Counted from the stretch's first letter, positions 33,287 through 43,373 are shown. The stretch: 64,000 nucleotides of DNA from Pseudomonadota bacterium (GCA_018668255.1 JABISZ010000024.1:1-64000); one strand, 5' to 3'. A program made the numbers and translations. The notes: generated by a model not told the origin, from the letters alone.

Positions 33287-33380
33287 GGAACGGTTTTCTG
33301 GCAGCCTGAATTGTCATGCTTTGACAGTTTATGGTGTGTAACTCGGCGCGTAAGCATATAATAATGTTAAATATACAACC

Positions 33381-34505
33381 TTGTGGGTATTTGTAGTGTT
33401 AAATTCTACTGAAGAACTAATTCAAGACATCCGTGATGGGAAGATGATTATCATCATGGATGACGAAGACCGTGAGAATGAAGGAGATTTTATTGTAGCT
33501 GCTGAGCACTGTACTGCGGAGAATGTGAACTTCATGTCTAAACATGGGAGAGGACTTATTTGTTTGACGCTGACAGATGAGAGGTGTAAGCAGTTAAGTT
33601 TGGGCCTCATGGTGAGAGATACGCAGGCCCAACATAGCACTAATTTTACCCTCTCGATTGAAGCAGCAGAGGGAGTTACAACTGGGATCTCAGCTGCAGA
33701 CAGAGCACGAACGATTCAGGCTGCGGTAGCTATGGATGCTTCGCCTACAGATATTATACAGCCGGGACATATATTCCCTTTGATGGCCCAGTCAGGAGGA
33801 GTCCTTACTAGAGCCGGGCATACTGAGGCGGGTTGCGATTTTTCTAGATGCGCCGGACTTGACCCCTCTGCAGTAATTGTCGAAATTTTAAACGATGATG
33901 GTTCTATGGCTCGACGACCTGATCTAGAGAAAATCGCACTAGAGTTTGATATGAAGATTGGGACAATAGCTGATCTTATAAAATACCGCGTGCAGAATGA
34001 GAAAACTGTTCACAGAGAAGCTGTTTCCATCTTGCCCACTGAGTTTGGAGATTTTAATTTGTATACTTATCAAGATGAGTTGCGAGGAGACCTTCATATG
34101 GCACTTGTTAAAGGCACGATAAACCCTGACTCGCCAACTCTGGTGCGGGTACATATCGCAAATCCTTTTGCGGATCTTACAGCGACGACTCGCAAAGAAG
34201 CGGGATGGCCACTGAGGGATGTTTTGAGGAGAGTAAGTGAAGAGGGTGAGGGAGTTGTCGTCATACTAAACAATCAAATTGAATCGAGTGATTTATTAGA
34301 CGAAGTGATTCAATATAGCGAACTGGGTATAGAATCTGATCTCTCCAATAAAAAAGAGAGGAAGCCAATGAAATTCCGTCAGATCGGTTTAGGTGCTCAG
34401 ATTCTGTCTGATGTCGGTGTTCGAAAAATGCGCGTTATGAGCAGTCCCCGAAAATATCATGCGCTCTCAGGGTTTGGTCTTGAAGTCATTGAGTATGTAA
34501 CTTGA
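33381..34505 (+). CDS. 3,4-dihydroxy-2-butanone 4-phosphate synthase with degenerate GTP cyclohydrolase II-like C-terminal domain (RibBX type)
   Basis: RibB part DDEDRENEGDFIVAAE, HTEAGCDF; RibA-like part lacks the Cys triad. Start may be GTG 33396. Confidence 0.92.
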   Translation: MWVFVVLNSTEELIQDIRDGKMIIIMDDEDRENEGDFIVAAEHCTAENVNFMSKHGRGLICLTLTDERCKQLSLGLMVRDTQAQHSTNFTLSIEAAEGVTTGISAADRARTIQAAVAMDASPTDIIQPGHIFPLMAQSGGVLTRAGHTEAGCDFSRCAGLDPSAVIVEILNDDGSMARRPDLEKIALEFDMKIGTIADLIKYRVQNEKTVHREAVSILPTEFGDFNLYTYQDELRGDLHMALVKGTINPDSPTLVRVHIANPFADLTATTRKEAGWPLRDVLRRVSEEGEGVVVILNNQIESSDLLDEVIQYSELGIESDLSNKKERKPMKFRQIGLGAQILSDVGVRKMRVMSSPRKYHALSGFGLEVIEYVT

Positions 34506-34518
34506 AAGGTGAATTAAT

Positions 34519-34992
34519 ATGTTGAAAATTAACAATATTGTAGGTCACACAATACTTGATAAAGCGGCGAAAATCGGTGTCATATGTACGCGGTTTAACA
34601 GCTTTATTGTTGACCATCTCGAATCTGGCTGCCTGGATGCCTTAGAACGCTCTAGCTCTGTTGACATTATTATTGATGTTGTGAAAGTTCCCGGGGCTTA
34701 CGAGCTACCCCTTGTAGCGAAAAGGATGGCTGAATCAACATCGTATGATGCTATCATAGCCCTTGGTGCGGTCATTAGAGGGACGACTCCTCACTTCGAA
34801 CACGTCTCTAATGTATGCTCTAGGGGATTAGCGAGTGTTTCTGTGGATTCTGGGATACCTGTTATTTTTGGAGTCTTGACTGTTGATTCTATCGAGCAAG
34901 CTATTGAAAGAGCTGGCACGAAGGCGGGGAATAAGGGCTCTGAAGCAGCAATTACCGCTATAGAAATGATCAACTTGTCGCGACAGTTGTAA
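34519..34992 (+). CDS. ribH: 6,7-dimethyl-8-ribityllumazine synthase
   Basis: 157 aa; [32 protein letters not shown]. Confidence 0.97.
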   Translation: MLKINNIVGHTILDKAAKIGVICTRFNSFIVDHLESGCLDALERSSSVDIIIDVVKVPGAYELPLVAKRMAESTSYDAIIALGAVIRGTTPHFEHVSNVCSRGLASVSVDSGIPVIFGVLTVDSIEQAIERAGTKAGNKGSEAAITAIEMINLSRQL

Positions 34993-35439
34993 GTGGTGGG
35001 ATCAGCCGCTCGGCAGGGCCGGATCAGGGCCCGACGTTGCGCGGTTCAAGCACTTTATCAGTGGCAGGTATCAGAAAGAAAATCGGTAGACATTATAGAT
35101 GAATTTATAGAGATACGTGAACTGGCGCGTGTAGATAAACAGTACTTCGCTATACTAGTGTCTGAGGTTGTGGCGGGTGTAATTGAGTTGAAAAACGATC
35201 TTCGAGATTGTCTTGATATTGAATGGGATCGATTAGATTTAGTTGAGAGAAGTGTACTGTTGGTTAGCGCGTATGAGATGAAAGCGTGCGTTGATATCCC
35301 CTATCAGGTCGTCATAAATGAAGGGGTCGAGCTCTGCAAGATGTTTGGTACGGCTGAAGGGTTCCGATTTGTGAATGCAGCTCTTGATAAATTGGCTCGC
35401 AGTCAACGCGCGCTGGAAATTGCGAGCCAAAAAGTTTAA
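34993..35439 (+). CDS. nusB: transcription antitermination factor NusB
   Basis: 148 aa; RRCAVQALYQWQ, VINEGVELCKMFG, FVNAALDKLA. Confidence 0.95.
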   Translation: MVGSAARQGRIRARRCAVQALYQWQVSERKSVDIIDEFIEIRELARVDKQYFAILVSEVVAGVIELKNDLRDCLDIEWDRLDLVERSVLLVSAYEMKACVDIPYQVVINEGVELCKMFGTAEGFRFVNAALDKLARSQRALEIASQKV

Positions 35440-35457
35440 ATACAGCGGTATGTTGTT

Positions 35458-36408
35458 TTGAATGAATTTGATCTTGTGAAAAAATTTTTTGAACCGATGT
35501 GTTTGGAAAATCCGGATGTTTTGCAAGGTATTGGCGATGACGGTGCGGTTATTAAATGGTTGGGTTCATCGAGTCTAGTTGTCGCTACTGATACGCTGGT
35601 GGCTGGCGTACACTTCCCTCATGACATGGAAGCAGCGGCAATCGGTTATCGCTCTGGTGCCGTTAATATAAGTGATATCGCGGCAATGGGGGCTTTTCCA
35701 AAGTATGCTACTCTAGGGCTGACAATTCCTGGGGTTGATGAGCAATGGTTGTTCCAGTTTTCGAATGGATTGAATGAAGTTTTTTCAGAATTTGGTTGCT
35801 CGCTTGTCGGCGGAGATACGACCAAAGGTCCGCTAGCAGTTAATTTAACGCTAATTGGAGCGGCGGAAGGTCCTTGTTTAAAGCGCTGCGGTTGCGAGGA
35901 CGGAGATTTGGTTTTTGTTTCTGGGACTTTGGGTGATGCACGTGGTGCATTAGAACTGTTAGATTCAAATGAATTAAATGCGAGCGGTAAATACCTACGA
36001 AACAGGTTTGAAAAACCTGAAGCTCGAGTGAGATTAGGGATGAGTTTGCTCGGGCATGCAAATGCTTGTATTGATATTTCTGACGGCCTGCTTGCCGACT
36101 TAAAACATCTCTGTGATGCCAGTGAAAAAGCTATCGTTGTTGATATAGACAAGTTGCCTATATCAAAATCTCTGCTAGAAACTTTCGGTTACGAGCGTGC
36201 TTTGACCTATGCCGCGACTGGCGGGGATGACTATGAACTTGCTTTTACTGTATCTCCGCGTAACGCAGATCACGTTCTGCGAGTGGCCGATTGGCTAGAG
36301 CAAAAAATATCAATTGTCGGTGAAGTTCAAGAAGGTAGTGGAGTGGTATTTAAAGAGGGTCAAGAAAGGAGGGAACTCCTTGAGACATCTGGTTATCGTC
36401 ATTTTTAG
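35458..36408 (+). CDS. thiL: thiamine-monophosphate kinase
   Basis: 316 aa; GIGDDGAVI, DTLVAGVHFP, CIDISDGLLADL. Confidence 0.96.
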   Translation: MNEFDLVKKFFEPMCLENPDVLQGIGDDGAVIKWLGSSSLVVATDTLVAGVHFPHDMEAAAIGYRSGAVNISDIAAMGAFPKYATLGLTIPGVDEQWLFQFSNGLNEVFSEFGCSLVGGDTTKGPLAVNLTLIGAAEGPCLKRCGCEDGDLVFVSGTLGDARGALELLDSNELNASGKYLRNRFEKPEARVRLGMSLLGHANACIDISDGLLADLKHLCDASEKAIVVDIDKLPISKSLLETFGYERALTYAATGGDDYELAFTVSPRNADHVLRVADWLEQKISIVGEVQEGSGVVFKEGQERRELLETSGYRHF

Positions 36409-36456
36409 TGATAGAATTTCCATGAACCGGACATTCTTGTTACATAGGGGAGAGGG

Positions 36457-37221
36457 ATGAACGCTATTTTTAGACGTAGGCTTTTAGAGCGTGAACTATT
36501 ATGCGGCACAATGCTAACGACGAGTTCGGTAGAAGTGACCGAAATTCTCGCACATCTTGAATATGATTGGTTATTTATAGACACGGAGCATTCACCGTTG
36601 AGCCCGATGACAGTGCGTAGCTTAATTCAAGCTGCAGGGAAAGTCCCGTGTTTGGTGAGACTAGCCGATCGCGGAGAGGTTTCTATTAAGAATGCTCTTG
36701 ATTCTGGGGCGGCTGGAATCATCGCCCCTCAAGTCAACAATGCTAAGGAGGCTAAGGAAATTGTCTCGTATTGTAAATACCCCCCTGCTGGAACGCGTGG
36801 CGTTGGTCTTAGCCGAGCTAGCAAGTATGGGCTAGAATTTTCTGATTATGTGTCGAACGCTAACAATAGTATTAGTGTTGTTCTGCAAATAGAGCATATT
36901 GAAGCGGTTAAGAATGTGCATGAGATATTAGCTGTCGAGGGTCTAGACGCTATTTTTATTGGCCCGTATGACTTATCGACTAGCATGGGTAAGCCCGGCT
37001 TGCTCAGAGATCCTGCAGTAGTTGAGGCTATAAACGTAGTTAGAGAGGCGTGTTTAGAAGCTAAGATAGCTCTTGGATATTTTGGGATGGATGTTAATGA
37101 CGTGACCGAGCGAGCGGTGCAGGGGTTTAGTCTTTTGTGTAGCGGTCTTGATCTGGGATTTTTAACCGAGAGTGGACGGAAGAATCTTGAAGGTCTTAAA
37201 AGTACAAAGGTGGTCTTATGA
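36457..37221 (+). CDS. HpcH/HpaI-family class II pyruvate aldolase
   Basis: 254 aa; WLFIDTEHSPLS, CLVRLADR, DAIFIGPYDLSTSMG. Confidence 0.9.
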   Translation: MNAIFRRRLLERELLCGTMLTTSSVEVTEILAHLEYDWLFIDTEHSPLSPMTVRSLIQAAGKVPCLVRLADRGEVSIKNALDSGAAGIIAPQVNNAKEAKEIVSYCKYPPAGTRGVGLSRASKYGLEFSDYVSNANNSISVVLQIEHIEAVKNVHEILAVEGLDAIFIGPYDLSTSMGKPGLLRDPAVVEAINVVREACLEAKIALGYFGMDVNDVTERAVQGFSLLCSGLDLGFLTESGRKNLEGLKSTKVVL

Positions 37222-37874
37222 GAGAAGATTTAAAACAAAAAATGATGACTATTCCAGTAGCAGCACTTGCAGATGCTAACAAGCAACTTTCAATTTTAGA
37301 TAGCGCATTACGACCAGTTCGCGCCGGACTAAAGCTTGTGGGCCCTGCTCATACTGTTAGATGCCACGACGACTTTCTGACAATCATTCAAGCACTGAAT
37401 AATTCTGAAGCTGGTGAAGTGATTGTCGTAGACTCTTGCGGCAGTACGAGAGCGTTGATTGGAGAGATATTTACTAATGAAGCACTAAGGAAAGGTTTAG
37501 CAGGTTTGGTTATTGACGGGCCAGTTCGAGACATAGAGTCGATACGTGAGCTAGATATTCCAGTTTATGCTCGATCTTTTTGTCCTTGCTCAGGAACAAC
37601 GATTCGACTGATGGAAGAGCAAATTCCCATATTGTGTGGAGGAGTCAAAGTGAATCCTGGTGATGTTTTATTTGGAGACGATGATGGTATTCTCCTTGGT
37701 TCTGAAGCTGAACTGTTAAACGCAATAGAAAATGCATTAGCTATAGAGGATGCAGAGCGGGAGCTTTTAAGGCAAATGCATTCGGGAAAGCCTCTTGTTG
37801 AACTTCTGAATTTCAAAGAACACGTTAAAGCCCTTAAAACAGGTGTTGATAGTAATTTGCAATTTAGACTTTAG
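37218..37874 (+). CDS. RraA-like / 4-hydroxy-4-methyl-2-oxoglutarate aldolase family protein
   Basis: 218 aa; GEIFTNEALRKGLAGLVIDGPVRD, PGDVLFGDDDGIL; ATGA overlap with the preceding aldolase. Confidence 0.88.
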   Translation: MREDLKQKMMTIPVAALADANKQLSILDSALRPVRAGLKLVGPAHTVRCHDDFLTIIQALNNSEAGEVIVVDSCGSTRALIGEIFTNEALRKGLAGLVIDGPVRDIESIRELDIPVYARSFCPCSGTTIRLMEEQIPILCGGVKVNPGDVLFGDDDGILLGSEAELLNAIENALAIEDAERELLRQMHSGKPLVELLNFKEHVKALKTGVDSNLQFRL

Positions 37875-37901
37875 CATCAAAATACTAGTTGGAATATTTT
37901 T

Positions 37902-38321
37902 ATGGGACAGTCTAGTGAGTTTTCCTTGGATCTTCGACTGGAGAAACAGAGTTTGTTCGTTTGCAAATTAGAATTGTGTGAACTACGAATGATAAATGAC
38001 CAAAATTATCCCTGGTTTATTCTGGTGCCACGACTAAATAATGTTCGTGAGATTTATGAGCTGTCAGAATTCTCGAGAGGCGTACTTGAGCGAGAAATAT
38101 TCTGCATATCGAAGGCGCTCGCTGGACACTTTAATGCATTCAAAACCAATATAGCTGCTCTTGGCAATCTTGTTGCACAGTTACACATCCACATTATAAT
38201 CAGATATGAAACAGATAAGTCTTGGCCAGAGCCAGTCTGGGGAAAGTTTCCAGCTGCCCCTTACAGTCGAGCGCAAGTGCAAGAAAGAGTGGAAACAGTT
38301 CGAAAACTTATAAATTCATAA
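37902..38321 (+). CDS. HIT-domain protein
   Basis: 139 aa; QLHIHIIIR motif and DKSWPEPVWG. Confidence 0.85.
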   Translation: MGQSSEFSLDLRLEKQSLFVCKLELCELRMINDQNYPWFILVPRLNNVREIYELSEFSRGVLEREIFCISKALAGHFNAFKTNIAALGNLVAQLHIHIIIRYETDKSWPEPVWGKFPAAPYSRAQVQERVETVRKLINS

Positions 38322-38380
38322 ATACAATTGGGCTATCATAAGATAGTTTGCCTACTTTCAATTGATAGCGGAGTAATGAT

Positions 38381-39490
38381 ATGAAAACGAGAGCTGCGGT
38401 AGCCGTCGAGGCAGGTAAACCATTGGAGATCATGGACGTTGACCTTGAGGGGCCTCGCGATGGGGAAGTTTTAGTCGAGATAATGGCAACGGGTATCTGC
38501 CATACCGATGAGTTCACTCTTTCTGGGGCGGATCCTGAAGGGATGTTTCCTGCAATTCTAGGACATGAAGGAGCAGGGATAGTAAGAGAGATCGGGTCTA
38601 ACGTGCACGATTTAGAAGTTGGGGATCACGTTATCCCTCTCTACACTCCGGAGTGCAGAGTGTGCGAGTACTGCCTCAATCCTAAGACTAATCTTTGTCA
38701 GGCGATTCGTGTCACCCAAGGTCAAGGGTTGATGCCAGATAGTACTAGCCGTTTTTCTATCGGAGGAAAACCAATTCTTCATTATATGGGGACTTCTACT
38801 TTTTCTAACTTCACAGTAGTGCCAGAAATAGCATTAGCTAAAGTCGATAAGCGCGCACCTTTTGATAAGATTTGTTATATCGGTTGTGGAGTAACAACCG
38901 GTATTGGTGCCGTAATAAATACAGCTAAGGCTGAACCTGGCTGTCGAGCGGTTGTCTTCGGTCTTGGTGGGATAGGTCTTAATGTCCTTCAAGGACTTAA
39001 GATGATAGGGGCTAGCATGATTGTTGGTGTTGACATGAATAACGATAAAAAAGAATGGGGGGAAAAATTTGGAATGACCCATTTCGTGAACCCTTCTGAA
39101 ATAACAGGTGACTTAGTTGGACATTTGGTGGAATTGACCGGCGGCGGGGCTGATTACTCGTTCGAGTGTATTGGTAACACTGATGTTATGAGACAGGCTC
39201 TTGAGTGCACCCACAAAGGATGGGGCGAGAGTATCATTATCGGAGTAGCGGGGGCTGGAAAGGAAATTAGTACCCGGCCATTTCAGTTGGTGACGGGTCG
39301 TAGCTGGCGCGGCACCGCTTTTGGAGGCGCTCGAGGTAGAACTGATGTTCCGAAGATCGTAGATTGGTACCTGAATGGGAAAATAGAGATTGATCCAATG
39401 ATCACTCATACACTGAAATTAGAAGAGATAAACCGAGGGTTTGATCTTATGCATTCTGGCGAGAGTATACGCTCAGTGGTGGTCTATTGA
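38381..39490 (+). CDS. frmA: S-(hydroxymethyl)glutathione dehydrogenase / class III alcohol dehydrogenase
   Basis: 369 aa; GICHTDEFTLSG, CRVCEYCLNPKTNLC, GLGGIGLNVLQG. Confidence 0.96.
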   Translation: MKTRAAVAVEAGKPLEIMDVDLEGPRDGEVLVEIMATGICHTDEFTLSGADPEGMFPAILGHEGAGIVREIGSNVHDLEVGDHVIPLYTPECRVCEYCLNPKTNLCQAIRVTQGQGLMPDSTSRFSIGGKPILHYMGTSTFSNFTVVPEIALAKVDKRAPFDKICYIGCGVTTGIGAVINTAKAEPGCRAVVFGLGGIGLNVLQGLKMIGASMIVGVDMNNDKKEWGEKFGMTHFVNPSEITGDLVGHLVELTGGGADYSFECIGNTDVMRQALECTHKGWGESIIIGVAGAGKEISTRPFQLVTGRSWRGTAFGGARGRTDVPKIVDWYLNGKIEIDPMITHTLKLEEINRGFDLMHSGESIRSVVVY

Positions 39491-40338
39491 TGACTAGTAT
39501 AAGTACAATCTCGACGACTAAGGCTTATGAGGGAATTCAAGGTACTTATGAACATGAGTCTCATAGTACCGGGTGTAAGATGACTTTTTCTGTTTATATG
39601 CCGCCTTCAGCTGAGCTATCACCTGTTCCTGTGATCTGGTATCTATCCGGACTTACTTGCACGCATGCGAACGTAATGGATAAGGGCGAGTATCGGCGTT
39701 TAGCGTCAGAGCTTGGGCTGGCGATAGTTTGCCCAGATACAAGCCCCAGAGGAGAAAGTATCCCCGATGAATCGGATAACTGGCAGTTTGGAACTGGTGC
39801 GGCATTCTACCTTGATGCAACCCAAGCGCCGTATACGGACAACTACAACATGTATAGTTATGTTGTGAGTGAGTTGCCTAACCTAATAGGCGAGCACTTT
39901 AATGTTGACCTGAAGAGGCAAGCAATCATGGGTCATTCTATGGGAGGACACGGTGCACTTACCATCGCACTCAAGAATGAAGGAGTATATAAAAGTTGTT
40001 CTGCATTCGCTCCAATAGTATCTCCTTCAACTTCTGCTTGGTCTGCGAATGCATTTGAGAAATTTTTAGGGAAGGATAGACTCGCGTGGGGCCAATATGA
40101 TGCAGTAGAATTGATTTCGCTAGGGCATCGCTTTCCTGAATTCCTTGTCGATCAAGGCGATGCAGATGACTTTCTAGAAGAAGGCCTCAAGCCGTGGTTG
40201 TTAGAAGCTGCGTGCGCTGAGGCAGAGCTCAAATTAACTCTGAGGATGCATGAAGGTTACGACCATTCGTACTCGTTCATCTCGACTTTTATGGATGACC
40301 ATATTCGTTGGCATGGAGAGCGACTTTTAACTTCGTGA
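39490..40338 (+). CDS. frmB: S-formylglutathione hydrolase
   Basis: YLSGLTCTHANV, IMGHSMGGHGAL nucleophile elbow, HEGYDHSYSFI; ATG 39490 overlaps the frmA stop (TGATG). Confidence 0.95.
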   Translation: MTSISTISTTKAYEGIQGTYEHESHSTGCKMTFSVYMPPSAELSPVPVIWYLSGLTCTHANVMDKGEYRRLASELGLAIVCPDTSPRGESIPDESDNWQFGTGAAFYLDATQAPYTDNYNMYSYVVSELPNLIGEHFNVDLKRQAIMGHSMGGHGALTIALKNEGVYKSCSAFAPIVSPSTSAWSANAFEKFLGKDRLAWGQYDAVELISLGHRFPEFLVDQGDADDFLEEGLKPWLLEAACAEAELKLTLRMHEGYDHSYSFISTFMDDHIRWHGERLLTS

Positions 40339-40378
40339 TAACCATGATTATTCGTATTATGAATTCAAGGATAGTAAT

Positions 40379-41122
40379 TTGTCTTTTTTAAAAACTGCAC
40401 TCTTTTATATGATTGGCTCTGCAATTGGTGGCCCAATTGGGGGGCTTCTAGCAGCCATCGTGGGCTCCCAAATTTCTGCAAGGGCATCGGCGTCAGGGAG
40501 ACAATCTTTCAATTCGAATGAGCAGCAACAGGCTGCGTTTTTTGCGACCCTATTTGCCTGTTTAGCCAAACTTGCTAAGTCGGACGGTCATATAAGCCAA
40601 GAAGAAATTGACAAGATTGATGTATATATGACCGAAAGATTTAAGTTTGGCCCTGAGCAGCGCGATTTTGCAAGAAAAGCTTTCAATCATGCAAAGAATG
40701 ACACTGTTAGTTATGAAGACTACGCAACACAACTAGCTTCTTTATTAAAAACGAATAAAAATTCATTAGTCATGTTTTATGAATTGCTGTTTGAGTTAGC
40801 TATGGCCGATGGCGTTTTAGATAAGCAAGAGGCAGTGCTACTAAAGAAAACAACTTCTATTTTCGGAATTGACCCAAATCTATTTGATAGGCTCAAACAG
40901 CAATTTGCTGAGAGTACTTTCGATCCATATGCTGTCTTAGGAGTCGATAAAAAAACACCATTTACCGAAATTAAAAAAGCCTATCAACGCAAAAGAAAAG
41001 AGTTCCACCCTGACACTCTAATTTCCAAAGGACTTCCTGAGGAGCTACTAGCTAAAGCCCAAGAGAAATTTATCAGAGTTCAGGAGGCCTATAAAATATT
41101 AGAAAAAAAGAAGAATGAGTGA
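40379..41122 (+). CDS. TerB-like plus J-domain co-chaperone (DjlA-like)
   Basis: 247 aa; N-terminal hydrophobic glycine-rich segment, TerB-like helical region, C-terminal J-domain with FHPDTL. Confidence 0.8.
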   Translation: MSFLKTALFYMIGSAIGGPIGGLLAAIVGSQISARASASGRQSFNSNEQQQAAFFATLFACLAKLAKSDGHISQEEIDKIDVYMTERFKFGPEQRDFARKAFNHAKNDTVSYEDYATQLASLLKTNKNSLVMFYELLFELAMADGVLDKQEAVLLKKTTSIFGIDPNLFDRLKQQFAESTFDPYAVLGVDKKTPFTEIKKAYQRKRKEFHPDTLISKGLPEELLAKAQEKFIRVQEAYKILEKKKNE

Positions 41123-41955
41123 TGTCAAAAGAAAATAATATTGAGGATCATTATTCCCATTCGTCGCTATTGGTGTCGATAAAAAAAGGGCTAGAAACAC
41201 AAGGGAAAAATCCTATCAACATCACGTTAGATGATATTGCACCCATTGATGAGTTCCACATTGGCGGTAGACAGGCGAGTGTAGATTTTTTCTCACAACT
41301 TGATTTTGACAGTTCTATGAATGTTTTGGATTTAGGTTGTGGGCTAGGTGGCCCAGCACGTTTCGTTGCTCAAGAGTTCGGCTGTTCGGTGACAGGAATA
41401 GATTTAACTACTGATTATATAGATGTAGGCAACCAGCTTTCTGAATGGACTGGGTTAGAATCTAAGGTAAAACTAACTCAAGGAAGTGCACTGGATCTGC
41501 CCTTCCAAGCAGGGTCTTTTGACGTAATATACATGATGCACGTTGGAATGAATATCCATGAAAAAGAGCGGCTTGCGAAAGAGGCTTTTCGTGTTTTAAA
41601 GCCTCGTGGCGTGTTCGGGATTTATGATGTTATGCGAATAGGAAAAGGCGATATCTTGTACCCAGTGCCTTGGGCAACTACTGATAAAACAAGTGCGTTG
41701 GAAAAACCAGAGGAGTACCAGGCTTATCTTGGCGCTGCAGGTTTTAGCTCTCTGTCTATTCGTGAAAGAGGTTCATTCGCCCGAGATTTTTTCGAACAGA
41801 TGGCGCGAAAAATGGATAGTATCGAAGGGCCTCCGCCACTAGGTTTGCATTTACTTATGGGAAGTAATGCTAAAGAGAAAGCGTCGAATGTCCTGTCTAT
41901 GGTGAAACAAGGCTTGTTGGCGCCGGTTGAATTGATAGCGCTAAAAGTTAGTTAG
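41119..41955 (+). CDS. class I SAM-dependent methyltransferase
   Basis: 278 aa; VLDLGCGLGGPARFVA motif I, AFRVLKPRGVFGIYDVMR; overlaps the preceding gene by 4 nt. Confidence 0.88.
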   Translation: MMSKENNIEDHYSHSSLLVSIKKGLETQGKNPINITLDDIAPIDEFHIGGRQASVDFFSQLDFDSSMNVLDLGCGLGGPARFVAQEFGCSVTGIDLTTDYIDVGNQLSEWTGLESKVKLTQGSALDLPFQAGSFDVIYMMHVGMNIHEKERLAKEAFRVLKPRGVFGIYDVMRIGKGDILYPVPWATTDKTSALEKPEEYQAYLGAAGFSSLSIRERGSFARDFFEQMARKMDSIEGPPPLGLHLLMGSNAKEKASNVLSMVKQGLLAPVELIALKVS

Positions 41956-41956
41956 T

Positions 41957-42418
41957 TCAGCTCTCCTCCTGAACGCCTATAGATAACGGCGCGCTTGTCG
42001 AAGAGATATAGGCGATTTTCAAACCATCTTCGGTTTTTAACAAAGCGTAGAAAGCAGTGAAATTTTGGATAACGTCCTTTTGGGCATTCAGCCGGGTCCA
42101 GTGAACGTTGACGAAAGCCTTTGAGGAAGAAGAGTATAAAAGATCGAAACTTCTCATGACTGACTGATCCCAACCACTTTCCTTTAATTTGGAGAAATCG
42201 ACTAATGGAGCCATTCCATCAGCAATAAAGATAACCGTCTTCCCAAGATGACGAGCATGTGGGATTAAAAAGATGTTCTCATACCCTGAGACATCTTCAT
42301 TATTAAATTTCTCGAGTAAATTTCCAAAATAGCTGCTGACCTCAGCTCTATTGATCGGGCTACCCGTTGCAGCACCAGAAAATAGAACACTTATCATTAG
42401 TAATATCGTTAGGCGCAT
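41957..42418 (-). CDS. secreted protein of unknown function, possibly SnoaL/NTF2-like
   Basis: 153 aa, signal peptide MRLTILLMISVLFSGAATGS; convergent with the methyltransferase with a 1-nt gap. Confidence 0.55.
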   Translation of the reverse strand: MRLTILLMISVLFSGAATGSPINRAEVSSYFGNLLEKFNNEDVSGYENIFLIPHARHLGKTVIFIADGMAPLVDFSKLKESGWDQSVMRSFDLLYSSSSKAFVNVHWTRLNAQKDVIQNFTAFYALLKTEDGLKIAYISSTSAPLSIGVQEES

Positions 42419-42577
42419 GTGATATCTCCTAGTTTCTTTTCAGGCATCTATAAATTAAGATTGAGTACTATATACTTACGTTATATTTTTTACGACCAAA
42501 CGATGTCTCGAGTGTCAGTCTTGTGTTCTCTTAAGAGTAGAGAGTTACATAAGCTATTTAAACCAAGGGGAAATGAA

Positions 42578-43336
42578 ATGGCTAAGAAAGGGCAATTGTC
42601 TATCGATAAATTTCAAGCGACTATGCCGGTTACTAATGAGGCTGCTCAAAAGCCGCCATACTATTATCGAAATATGCGCATGATGTTTGTGACTTATCGA
42701 ACGGACGAAGAAGCTGCATTGGCGTGGTTGCCAGAGGCGCTTGAACTCGATGAACCAGCGTTAGTCACAATTATTATTGCTCATTATGGATTTTCTACTT
42801 TTGGTCCCTATAACGAAGCTATGATGGCCATACGGGCCCGTTTAGATGGTGAATTAGTGAGTTACTACCCCGCGCTTTTCACCGACAACGAGGCACCTTT
42901 AATTGGCGGTAGAGAAATATGGGGTTGGCCAAAAAAATTGGCTAAAATTTCAATTAGCGATCAAAGTGAAGTCATGATGGGTATAGTAGAGCGACCCACC
43001 AATAATCGATTGCTTACAGCAACCATGCGCAATGTTACTCCCGTTGCACCTGAAGACTTTCCTACGACAAATAATGTTTCTTTGAAAGTCATCCCTTGTG
43101 CTACCGAATCTAAAAAGCCCGCTTTAGCACAGTTGATTGGCAGCAATTTAGACTTAGTGCCTCATGTTGGTAGTAACGGGGTAGCAGATCTTTGGACAGG
43201 TCCGGGCTCAGTATGCTTTGATGCTCCATCCGAGATAGACTCATGGTATAAGCTTCCTGTGAAAGAAATTGTAGGATGTTATTCAGGAACTTTTGATGCA
43301 GTGTTAGGTCATGGTCGGATACTTAAAGAATTGTAG
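42578..43336 (+). CDS. acetoacetate decarboxylase family protein
   Basis: GGREIWGWPKKLAKI (Schiff-base Lys region), YNEAMMAIRARLDGE; ATG 42578 preferred over 42419. Confidence 0.82.
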   Translation: MAKKGQLSIDKFQATMPVTNEAAQKPPYYYRNMRMMFVTYRTDEEAALAWLPEALELDEPALVTIIIAHYGFSTFGPYNEAMMAIRARLDGELVSYYPALFTDNEAPLIGGREIWGWPKKLAKISISDQSEVMMGIVERPTNNRLLTATMRNVTPVAPEDFPTTNNVSLKVIPCATESKKPALAQLIGSNLDLVPHVGSNGVADLWTGPGSVCFDAPSEIDSWYKLPVKEIVGCYSGTFDAVLGHGRILKEL

Positions 43337-43373
43337 GAGTAATGCTGGCTTTTGAAGCTATTTATTGATAAAT

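Noticed and set aside
33287-33380. Possible FMN riboswitch upstream of ribBX
   Set aside because: No RFN-element core sequences seen; only a short TGTCA/TGACA hairpin.
35646-36152. 168 aa minus-strand ORF inside thiL
   Set aside because: Antisense shadow of a conserved gene; no recognisable domain.
42419-42577. N-terminal extension of the acetoacetate decarboxylase-family ORF
   Set aside because: Low-complexity, non-homologous stretch; ATG 42578 gives the expected family N-terminus.
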